NCBI GenBank assembly: GCA_014529385.2
Contig: CM043944.1
Coordinates: 62,150,248 to 62,214,247, forward strand
Direction of reading: 5' to 3'
Origin: Adiantum capillus-veneris
Lineage: Eukaryota > Streptophyta > Polypodiopsida > Polypodiales > Pteridaceae
Length of the DNA: 64,000 nucleotides
Numbering within the stretch: position 1 is the first letter of the stretch; the number at the start of each line of letters is the position of its first letter. The position numbers and the translations under genes were made by a program. Below, one piece after another: positions 1-9,639 of the stretch. The notes under the pieces were generated by a model. It searched no databases. It saw nothing but the letters and a program-made list of their open reading frames with translations, and was not told the DNA's origin.

Positions 1-252
1 AAGTGCTATCATTGATATCAACCAAAACACACTGTCAATGAGTGCCAGCAACAACGAAGGCAGCGAAGGGGCTGAAATCGTTTACATCGACATTCACCGC
101 AAAGAAGTCATCCACATCAAAGGAGGAAAGAAAACGGTAAGGCCTCTCTTTCCTAAGGAAACTGCAATCAAAGGTATAACCTCTACTTCAAAATGGCCTA
201 AAGGGGTTGCTCGAGCCAAACGCATGGAAAGGCTAAGCCAGTCTGGAAACAC

Positions 253-783
253 ATGACCCCAAAGGAAGAAGCGCTTGGCCAAGCGAGTGCTTCAAGTTCG
301 GAAAGCCGGGTCGTACCCAACTTGCCAAAGAGGAAGTCATCCGAGGTTAAGAGGCGGAAGGTCACCTACCGATTCGCACGACGCATGCGAGTACTGCCAG
401 TCCACTTCGACAATCGTAAAGTAGAAGTGGTAAGAAGGTTCCCATGCCCTAAGGAAGAGTGGTTCGGCTACAGCTCTCGTTGTTTTGGAAGACGGGTAGA
501 GGGTCTTCCTCCTCTCCCAGTACAACTTATCCTGAACAAGCTTTCCACAACGGGTGAGACCCAGTGGGTTGGAGACAAATTACAGGTGAATGGAGTGGAA
601 TTCATGCAATACGCCGACTACGATAATTATCTGCAGTTGCTGCTAGCCAAAAGGCTGGGAGTGGTCAGATGTGTCGCCATCACCCCGTACCTGCTGAGCG
701 ACGAAGGAAAGGTAGAGCCCATGAAAGGCGACGACCTCTTCTGGATGTGCCGACTCATCAACACTGGCACGATAAGAGTATAA
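253..783 (+). CDS. Unrecognised 176-residue reading frame
   Basis: I do not recognise this product. It opens with an ATG whose last two bases overlap the stop of a second short frame (38-256), a 4-base ATGA overlap. The two frames may be pieces of one ancestral frame separated by a shift. The N-terminus is basic and serine-rich; the rest is mixed, with short patches such as EEWFGYSS and GDDLFWMCRL that look protein-like. No signal peptide, membrane segment or catalytic motif is visible. It lies about 340 bases upstream of the gag start of element A and could be an accessory frame of that or another retroelement. It could also be chance, so confidence that it is expressed is low. Confidence 0.25.
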   Translation: MTPKEEALGQASASSSESRVVPNLPKRKSSEVKRRKVTYRFARRMRVLPVHFDNRKVEVVRRFPCPKEEWFGYSSRCFGRRVEGLPPLPVQLILNKLSTTGETQWVGDKLQVNGVEFMQYADYDNYLQLLLAKRLGVVRCVAITPYLLSDEGKVEPMKGDDLFWMCRLINTGTIRV

Positions 784-1123
784 GTAAGTACTCCACCCTC
801 TGTGCATGATGGAAAACGGGCCGACAACATTCCCGTTTAGATTCTTGCAACATATGCATGTGAATATTTATGTAGATAGGAAAATCTTCTACCAATAGAA
901 GATCGTGTATCTATTCGGTACGACGGTGCTAGGAGAAATCCTTAATTCCCCAAACCCTATCATTCTCCCCATACTAGATTACCACCACTCCTTCAATGTT
1001 TCTATCTTTATCTTGTTTTAATCTATCCACCCAACTCTGTAAAAAGCCGCTATGAGCCGCTACTGTCATTAATCTTTTTTTTTTTTTTTTAAAGAAGACT
1101 TTGTAATTTTTTGAGTCACTACC
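784..1123. other. Non-coding leader before element A gag
   Basis: No gene is visible here. The stretch is AT-rich with a run of T at about 1074-1090 and ends directly at the gag ATG of element A. It may be the untranslated leader of that element; no LTR boundary or primer-binding site could be found in it. Confidence 0.3.
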
Positions 1124-1601
1124 ATGGCAAATGTTTCTTTCCCCACGTTCAGAGAAAAGAAGGGAGAAAATCTCACCACCGACTTTCTGGATGATTTCGA
1201 CATCACTTGTGTGGTTTCCAACAAGGATGACGATGCCTCACAGCTTCAAATTTTTCCTCTACTGATGAAAGTAGAGGCCAAGTCTTGGTACAATGCTTTG
1301 TCCCAGGGGCTACCAAAAATGCATGGGATGTGTTACGTGCTGCGTTTGTAAAGAGGTTTGGTGGAGGCACAACCTCGGAGGAGCTATGGTAGTTACTGAC
1401 AGAATTGAAGAAGGGAGGTCTGCTAGAGTATGCCACCTACGATTCCAAGTTTGTGGACTTATGGGAGAGATGGGTTGCCTCACTAGAGGAGGTGAAGGAG
1501 TGCCTAATTTCTTGAAGAAGGACCGTTTCATTGTTGGCCTGTGGTTGCCGCTTAAGGAGAAGGTGAAGGGAAGGTTTCCGGCAACATATGAGTTGACAGT
1601 A
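1124..1601 (+). pseudogene. gag, N-terminal half (element A)
   Basis: The frame from the ATG at 1124 reads as a retrotransposon gag. It has the pattern of a folded capsid domain: an early TDFLDDFD stretch, then a SWYNAL motif typical of Retrotrans_gag proteins. A shift near 1315 moves the coding sense to another frame, which reads on as a VLRAAFVKRFGGG-like capsid stretch, meets a TAG near 1390, and shifts again near 1505. Coding sense stops at the left end of element B at 1602. The same gag resumes at 18272. It is clearly non-functional. Confidence 0.75.
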
Positions 1602-2560
1602 TGTTGGACGGGGAGCGACTCACACACCCATGAAGTGCATGCAAACACTACCTAGATCAACATAATGTCAATCGAGGACACAGATGACATGATAGGCACA
1701 CGAAGGAAATCTCTTAAGCTTGTCAGGCTGAGACTATCCTACACATACAACACTCTGGAAGGCCAACTAAACCACAATCAAGAACCTCACTGCTCTCAAC
1801 TACACCACCTAGCCACATACACACATACGGAAGGTAACTCACCTAATCATGCCAAATTCATACAAAACTTAAGGAACACCATCCCCTCACTAGGATACAC
1901 CTGTCCCTAAGCTTCTACACTCAAAACCCTCACTCAAAAGCCATCTGCGGAAAACGCATACGATGACAGAGCAGAATTTTGAAAGTGCCCGAAATTGAAA
2001 TTTATGAGTACCTATGCATAGCTTACGTCGCCACGATTCTATAGACTACTAGCACGCAGAAAACAGACATCGTTTGATACACTTACGGCCACAAATAGCT
2101 CGTAGATGCGTCGGCGTGTGCGCTTCGTCTCGCGTGGAATGCTTGGCGTTGTCGCGTAGCTCTCCTCGAGCCTACAACAATGGTGCAGTTGGATCTCCAA
2201 TGCGTTGAGCGAGCCGGGCGTAGCGAGAGGATGAAGCTCACGCTCACTCTCTTTCTCTCTCACACACAGTAGACGGCAGCGCTAAAGTTTGATTATGATT
2301 AAAAGTCCTCTTTACAAAATGACCTAGGTACCTTATACACTAAGGCTACCTTAGGTTTAACCAAAAATGGGGTTGAAAGGGTCAAATGGCTTTGTATTTA
2401 CAATCTGGAAGTGCCATTGCACCCCGGCTTCTGAAACTAGAATAACTACTCATTACAAATGACGTTTATAGCCATAATCCGCACCATTTCATAACTCGCA
2501 AAAGATAAGACTTTGGTACGAAACTTGAGTTATGTTGTGTTGTTGACGCAGTGGTCAACA
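1602..2560 (-). repeat. 3' LTR of element B (959 bp)
   Basis: It is almost identical to 12043-12564 joined to 17830-18266, and both copies are exactly 959 bp. The ends are the inverted repeat TGTTG/CAACA. The target duplication CAGTA precedes it at 1597-1601. Short reading frames inside it (1665-1910, repeated at 12106-12351) are LTR sequence and not genes. Confidence 0.95.
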
Positions 2561-2576
2561 TTCCCCCCTTCCGCGT
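2561..2576 (-). other. Polypurine tract of element B
   Basis: On the minus strand this reads as a G/A tract ending AAGGGGGGAA directly against the LTR start TGTTGACC. This is the expected position and composition for the plus-strand primer of reverse transcription, and it fixes the element's orientation. Confidence 0.85.
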
Positions 2577-2639
2577 TCATGTCGTCCCCGACATGACCTG
2601 ATTGTCGATGGCGATGTGGTCTTTGCTGTTGTTTTGTTG

Positions 2640-3009
2640 TTGGAAAGAAAGTATAGACTATAGCCTTTGCAGTAGCATGTCTTGTTCGTCCAATCCGATG
2701 TACATAGTCTTCACATGATTCAGGAAAATCATAATTGATGACTAACTTTATGTCTTTCACATCCACGCTCCGAGCTGCAGCATCTGTGTCTGTCATTATA
2801 GGTCTACTGCCAGATCTAAATTCAAAAAGAACCCAATGTCGTTTAACTTGACTCTTATCATCATGGATAGAGAAAGCTCCATCCATCACTTGCTCTGCAA
2901 CAAATCTGTCAATTCGGAGTATTTGTGGTTCTCAGAAACAACTTCTACAATCTGTAGAATTGAGTGATTGGCTTTCCGATCTTGTGAGCCAATGACAACT
3001 TTGTAAGGA
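2640..3009 (-). pseudogene. Captured DEAD-box RNA helicase fragment inside element B
   Basis: Read on the minus strand, this stretch matches the C-terminal half of a DDX5/DBP2-type (plant RH20/RH30-like) DEAD-box helicase. The order is NPYKVVIGS-like entry (here PYKVVIGSQDRKANHS), [25 protein letters not shown], a degenerate motif V ([11 protein letters not shown] where ATDVAARGLD is usual), [20 protein letters not shown] (motif VI) and YTFF. About 30-40 residues normally present between the YSELTDLL and SIHGDKSQ regions are missing, with a frame shift at the join. No intron is seen over roughly 110 codons, which suggests capture from spliced RNA. Altered motif V and the shift make it non-functional as a helicase. 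Confidence 0.85.
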
Positions 3010-3041
3010 GTTATGTTGTGTTGTTGACCCAGCGGTCAACA
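3010..3041 (-). repeat. Extra 32-bp copy of the LTR start
   Basis: These 32 bases are identical to the outermost 32 bases of the 5' LTR of element B (18235-18266). They lie directly against the captured helicase fragment. A 16-base sequence, CTTTGCTGTTGTTTTG on the + strand, occurs just beyond them (3042-3057) and again on the far side of the helicase fragment (2622-2637). This arrangement points to template switching during reverse transcription. Confidence 0.85.
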
Positions 3042-3057
3042 CTTTGCTGTTGTTTTG

Positions 3058-4690
3058 GCTTCATCTGTTGCATTGCTTGTATCTTTGTCGAACCACAACA
3101 AGAACTATGATCCATTAGAGCGGACGTCTATCATCGTAACCATTCATCTTTTGAGATCCTCTGATTACTTTTATGTCTGCTCTTTGTCATTGAGGACTTA
3201 TTTGTTCTTGAGTTATGTTGTTAGTGTTGTCCGCAGCGTTGTCATTGTAGGCCATTCTTCGACTCGCCATTGAGGAGAAGTATGCTATGATCTGAAATTG
3301 GTGCTGCAATTCATTTGTCAATTGATTTGAGTAGCATTTCCTTATTGTTGATGTAGAAGTAATATGTACAAGAGGATGGTGATAGGTGTCCTAAGATTGG
3401 GGTCTAAAACCTGGATGACCAAAGGAAAAAAAACCCGGTGGGAAAAAAAGCCTTTGGTATACGCTCTTATTGGAGTTGAGCAGTTGAACGTGAAGTACAT
3501 GTTCATGAAAGGTGAGTGTTTGGGTGAAACACGGAAAGAGTGCCTGATGCAAGTGCCAATTATGGGACACTCTATATGCATATGAGAAATTTGTCAACAA
3601 AAGCATGCAATGTGAAAGAAGGAGATGATGGGTGTTTCGAGGAATAAATGTAGCACATGTGACATCAAAAGATGTCTCAATAGCTTCCACCTTTCCAAGA
3701 AGGGTTTTCGATGTATAAGTTTCTCCACTCGTATCTCACAGTGCTCAGTACGTGAGTGTCTTTTGGACCTTCTCCTTCACTTCACCAGACTTAAGTACTT
3801 ACACTTCGACTCTTTTGCTCACCTATACCAGCATGAGCGACACAACGTAAATATGCTCAACTCTTCCAGCTTGAGCAGTATCTAGAATAGCTAAGACGCT
3901 TAGACCACAGAGAATATTACTTGAAGCTTTGGGACTAACACCTCACTCATTTTGTGGCGTAGCTACTCGACTCTGACTTGTATGACTTGTCGGTTGCATG
4001 TTGACACTGCTTTGTGACAAGTTCTTCGGCTGTTGTAGTGGCTACTGAGACATACTTCGTGAAGTTTCATCGTTTCCCTGTACCTTCTTGTAGTGCTCAG
4101 GCCTCTCGTCAATCTTTTCTTCATGTGGATTATGGATTTTTTTTTTATTTTTTCTTAATAATAAACAAAGAAAATCTTTAAAAAAAACTTAACAAAAGAA
4201 AAATCATTCAAATAGAAATCTAAATGCTATGTACACTATACACATGTCCCTAGGGGCTCATATATGGATTTTGTCCCCATACTCCTCTGTAACACTACTA
4301 TGAGGGCATATACTCTAAATTTTGTCAAAAAATTATCACAATAAAACGCAAAATTCAATGCATCTCACAAAACATTTCCCTCTAATAGTCATAATGTTAG
4401 GTCTGCATTCAGAATGCCTCCCCCCTTCCTATTTGGAGTCATCCTTTACGATAGGGTATCGCAAAGGGTATGTGTTGTGCTTGGGAAATTAAAAGTTGTG
4501 CCTATGCAGGCCTTGTAATGTAGCCCTATTATGCATACACAGTCAATGCATGGAAAAGATTTATGTTGTGCAAGATGTGGGTATAAGCAATTTGCTTATT
4601 GGCATTTGTTGGCGAGGCTTCCTATTCTAAGCAATGTAATGGTCTTTGAAGCTCCTGTATCGTTGCTTGATTGAAGCGACTTGCTCTCTT
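3058..4690. other. Non-coding internal region of element B
   Basis: This lies between the end of the gag-protease frame and the captured helicase fragment, where an intact gypsy element would carry reverse transcriptase, RNase H and integrase. None of these is recognisable in any frame. Short open frames (for example 3364-3585 +) have no recognisable motif. A and T runs occur at 4137-4200. Confidence 0.5.
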
Positions 4691-7600
4691 CTAACTATAT
4701 TGTAATCGTAGGAAGAATTGTAAGAATTCAAGCGGCGATGCACTGACAGTAGTTTTGTTGTTCTTCTTTGGGACCCATTTCTTTGCGATTATTGGTTGTT
4801 TTGTTGCTGGCTCTCGTTTGGGAACCCATACTTGCCCGTGCTTCATTTGTGTTTGAAGAGACTTCTTTGGGATCTACCTTTTTGTTGTGTGAGTCATCAG
4901 TGGTCTTTGCTTCAGCCCTTGTACGCTTGGTTGGTGATGGGATTCAGGCTTTGAAAGTTGAGATTGTGGTTGTTTTGGAATCCAAATGAATTCTTGACTT
5001 TTTTGTGCTTGAATCAACTTCTTTGGAGCCCAAACCTGAGTTGTGAAAGCTTGCGATTTTGTGGTATTCTTACCCGTTCGTGCACGCTTTTCTTGTTTTT
5101 GTTTTGGTGTTGGATCTTGTGATTTGTCATTAGAGATCTTTGTCTTCTTGATCCATATCTGTTTTTGGCCGATCTGGATTTTTGGTATCCAGATTTGTCG
5201 AGCTTTTTGGCTTTGACTTGTTGTCCTGTTCGTTTGACCTGTCATGGTTGTTGCTGAAGGGGTTGGTGATAGTGATGGCCTGAGTTGATGATAGGGGATG
5301 TTGTAAGATTCATCACTATCGCTACTATCCTCAGCAAGGTTGACTTCTTGTACTTTCCCTTGATATTTTGGCTGGTAGTGGAAAGTTACTGTTTGTTTGC
5401 TCGTGAGTGGTAGTTTCTTGGAGGACTTTTCTAGCCCATTGATTAGAGCATTGTTAGCTCGTTGCTCTGGTTGTATTCCTCCTAGCTGAGTCTTTGTATC
5501 CTTATTAGGAGCCATGTATAAGGATGCTTGTGGTGGCTGTGTCTTCACCGAGGACCTTGGAATCCACTTTTGATGCACTTTATTCATGTAGCGATGACAT
5601 TGATTCCTTGGTCTTTGATCTTCTTGAAGCTCGAAGTGTTCTACAGAGTCATAGAACTCGTCGTCTTCTTCATCTTTTGATTCTCCACATTTCTTTGTTT
5701 GCTCCTTATTTCGATAGCTTGTTGATGTCTGGTTCTCTTCGTTTTCCTGGATTACACTCACTGCAAAATAAGGAACAACATCATAGCCATTTTCATCACA
5801 AAACTTTGTTGTGGGAGCATCCTCCACGGCGCACACGTCCAGAGTGGCCAAGATGTGTTCCCATCCAAAAGGCTCTAACTCTTCTTCAGGAAATGGTTCT
5901 GGGATATAGTCCATATCCTCTATAACCCGCTCTAGGATACATTCCTCACGCTTCAAGCTACCACATTGTGAAGCTCCACACATCCACAGTTCTTTAGGCT
6001 TACCTAACCAAGCTGGAAGTTTTGATCCTGCTACTGTGGCGGAATCAAACTCCTCGACCGGTGTTCTTGTCACATCTCTATAGCTATGGTCCCTTAAGTT
6101 TACCTTTGTTATGGTTTCCATATGTCTCAGGTATATATGTTCATAACCCCAATCTTGGAACATTTTCAATTGTCGCATGAATGGTCTTCCCAGAATGATT
6201 TCATAGTTGTTATTCTTGCCAAAGTCTACAATAGCAAAAGTGTGTTCATATTCAATGCCACAAGAAGTAACAAGTACTTTTTCTAGCAGTCCTAGGGGCT
6301 TTTCCTTGTGTCCGTCTGCAAGCTGCAGGGTCATTCGTGTGGATATCAAGGCAGGTTTTCCCCAATTTTTCCAAACCTCTTTGGTTGCAATGGCCACACC
6401 AGCTCCACTGTCAAGGATTGCCATGGTTTTTACACCATTGAATTCCAAAGGAAGGGTGGTGTTTCCATCTTCTCCCTCGTAATACTTGCCTACCTTGTTT
6501 AATGGCACTGGCCTAGTATTTAGTTGAGGCATTTCAAGCTCTTTGATGTCTTCCTCGATTTGAGTCATTGGGGTTTTTACACCAAATTTCTCTAGACATT
6601 TACCCACATTAGCCCACATGTTTGGTCTTATTCTGAGCAACTCGGCTACCATTATTGTATAGGTGACTGGGGTAGATAGAATATCTACTAGCCCCTTTGA
6701 ATCAATGGCCTTGTTGGGAGACAGTCTCTGTGATGGGACTGCAACCACATCTGACTTGGTCTCGTACTCTCCCAAGTAGGACGGTAGTGTTCTTAGCGAA
6801 TGGGGTTGACTATCCATAGATTGTACAGATCCTTTGTCGCCCCAACACGATTGCACGTCTAGATTCATTTGAGGTCCAGTCTCAAATTCCTCTATTGGTG
6901 GTAGAAACACTCCTCGTTCATCACCAGTCTTGTCTACTCGTCTTCTTAGGTCATCGGCTTCATTGGCCTCTCTGACTTGTTTCCACAATTCGCCAAGACC
7001 ATCTATCTCTTTACAATCCTCATGTATAGCGTGGTGAAATCCCTCGGAAGAGTTATCCGTGGTATTCAGCACTATCCTTGGTTCTAATGCTGGGTCTTTG
7101 AGTTTTGGTCTGTGCTCATGACTAGAATCTGGCTCTTTTAGTTCCTCGTTTGGAGGGATTACGTGTGTAGGCATGACACGGATCACATCCTCAGGTTTTG
7201 CAACTGGTGGTTCTAGTAAAGCTTAGGCTGTTTGAATCATTTTATGGCACATTTCAAACCTTTGCTTTTCTAGTTCTGTATAGGGATATGTCATCCACCT
7301 GTGTTCTTGGTTTTGGTTGTTTTTGAGCCTCACATCACAGGCTTTCAAGAGGGCATCTAATGCCTCATTAACCTTCTCTGCCAACATAGATCCTCCTGAA
7401 CTAGCACTTCTTGGTTTCTCATCCGTGGATGGTTCTTCTAGAGGTTTAACCATCTGTGTAAGAGAAGGTGCCTCCTTTTCCTCATGTTGTTTTATCTTCT
7501 CCTGAGCTTCAGTAAGATTCTCAGCTAGGGATTTTTGCTCTCGTTCCCTGCGTGCTTTCATCCTAGTCTTTCTAGCTTTCCAACTATTTCGTTTGCTCTT

Positions 7601-9628
7601 GGTTTTCTGACTAGGTGCGTCTGTCTTTGGTCCATCATTTGTCTTTGGACTCATGTCACTTTCCGTGTTCTTTGTCTCTGGATTCTCATCAGCTTTCTTT
7701 TGAGCTTGTGCTCTCGTAACCACTTGCACTGATACAACATTTTCATTTTCTGAGCTACTAGGGAGCTGAACAATCCCTGATACATTTGTCGTGATTTTCC
7801 TGATTTGGTTTGGTTTTTTCGGGCAATCGGGGATCAAGGGAGTGATGCCACACTCAAGACAATAGGCATTTACTTCAGTGATCTCCGTATGAGGACATTG
7901 TTTGACCAAGTGGTTGTCACGACTTTTGTGACAATCTGTCTCTGGTTGAGGAGATTTTTTTAGCATTTCCTCTTGGCTATAAGCAAGCTTTGACCTAGAT
8001 AAGCCGTTATTTGCAATGAATCGCAATGTCCTTTCGTCCATTTCATACCTTCTTTCTTTCGACTGAAACCCAGGAGGTGGAGGTTGTACCGGCCTCACCA
8101 TTCCATGTGTTTCTCTCACATTTTGTTGCTCGGAAGGGTAGTACCCACTTTGGTTGCTATACCACATTGTAGCTGGTACTGGCGTTGGTTTATTTGATGC
8201 TTCCATCATTGGCATGTATCTCATGTCTACCTGCATTCTAGCACCTGGCAGTGGAGGTTGTTGTCCTAAGACAAGCTATGGCCTTAAAACTCCTACTGGT
8301 CTTGGCGCATTCCCCGTAATGTATCTAGGTGGAGTAGGTGCTTCTGGAACAGGTTGTACATACCTTTCCCTAGCATTTTCCATGCTATGATAGCACTCTT
8401 CCCCCGTATGGTTCGTCCATTTTCTCTCAATTTCACACCACTTCGGCTCTCCCGAATCAGACCTTACAAGAGGAATCAACCTCTTGACCAAGTCGTCGAT
8501 AAGATTTTCTTGATCAATAGGTGCCGTTGGCTTGGCAATGGACTCACTTATCTGTGAAACACTGTGCTGAGAGGATGTGTCATCTCCTTGACTCTTTAAG
8601 TCCTTTTCTTTGTATGCCTCACAGTTATCCACTAGATAAAGAGCTTCTTTGATCAACTCGTTTAGCGTCATCCTCCTTATCATATGCAGATCCTTCTGAA
8701 GGCCCGCATGTCTCATTCCCTGGATAAAGATCAGCATCAATCGTGCTTGCGTAGGTAATTCCGCTCTCGGACAGAGCTTAACATATCTCTTGAGCCGTAA
8801 TGATGCTTTGCGTACTGATTCATCCTCTTTCTGTTTGAATCTATGGATTTGCAAGACCGTGTTGTGAGCAATGCCTTTTGGCGAGAATTCTTCAATAAAC
8901 TCCTAAAACAACTCATCTAAGGTCTCAAAATCCCATTTTTCCACTGAGTCAAACCATGTAGCTGCATCATCTTCTAGAGTCAATCCAAATCCCGCAAACT
9001 GTGTCGCAAAATCTGAAACTTCCTCTGCTCTAATCACTCTTCTAAAAGCCGTTACGTGATCTCTCGGATCTTTATCTACGGAGTATTTTCTGTTTACCCA
9101 TTTTTGGACTTGGGATGGTCTAACTCGTTGATTGTCTACAAGTCTAACCAGAGACTCTCCCAATCCTTCTCTCGTTATCGCTCTTGAAGGGAATCCTGGT
9201 GGCTCCCTTCTTGGAATTCCTGTAGGAATTCTCGTGCTTGGTGGAAGCATTTGTGGTCCTTCATTGACCAAATGTCCACCTCTTTCTAGTACAGTCTGTG
9301 GATTTGTGCTTTCTACAACTCTGTATTCTCGTCCATACTTGTCGACAACTATAGATCTCCATTGATAGTCGACTCCGTATGTGTAGACATATAAGAGCTT
9401 GTAATCCGTTATCTCTTCTAGGTATGGATCTGAGCACCTATAAAGATTGACCTCATTGTCGTCAATGTATCTATATAGTCCTTCACTCTCATGACCAATC
9501 ATCCAAACTCTCTCAACAAGATGGGTCTTTATCAATTTCAAGTTTGGAAGATCCATTGTGGGAGGATATTCCTCTATCGTCGGGATCTCCAAGCTTGTGT
9601 AAGCTGCGTTTGAATCTAGGGTAGACAT
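4691..9628 (-). pseudogene. gag-protease polyprotein of element B, one frame with four internal stops
   Basis: One minus-strand frame of 1646 codons runs from the ATG at 9628 to a TAG at 4691 without a frameshift. Four stop codons interrupt it: TAG 8903-8905, TAG 8276-8278, TAA 7223-7225 and TAG 4874-4876. The first third is a gag; a capsid-like FAGFGLTLEDDAATWFD stretch lies about residues 210-230. Two degenerate zinc knuckles follow near residues 580-620 (CHKSRDNHLVKQC, where one Cys is Ser, and CLECGITPLIPDC, where the His is lost). A retropepsin with AILDSGAG and IILGRPF lies about residues 1075-1170. The tail of about 280 residues is rich in Q, K, S and P and carries eight copies of a W-[IVA]-[PK]-[KR] motif. 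The polyprotein ends without a reverse transcriptase. Three of the stops sit where Gln would fit and one where Trp would fit. Confidence 0.85.
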
Positions 9629-9639
9629 GATTTATGGGC

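Noticed and set aside
1665-1910. 81-residue frame repeated at 12106-12351 as a conserved small gene
   Set aside because: Both copies are simply the two LTRs of element B; conservation is explained by LTR identity.
2039-2263. Minus-strand frame in the 3' LTR as an accessory gene of element B
   Set aside because: No motif; the matching 5' LTR copy is split by the copia insertion and differs by substitutions, so there is no sign of coding constraint.
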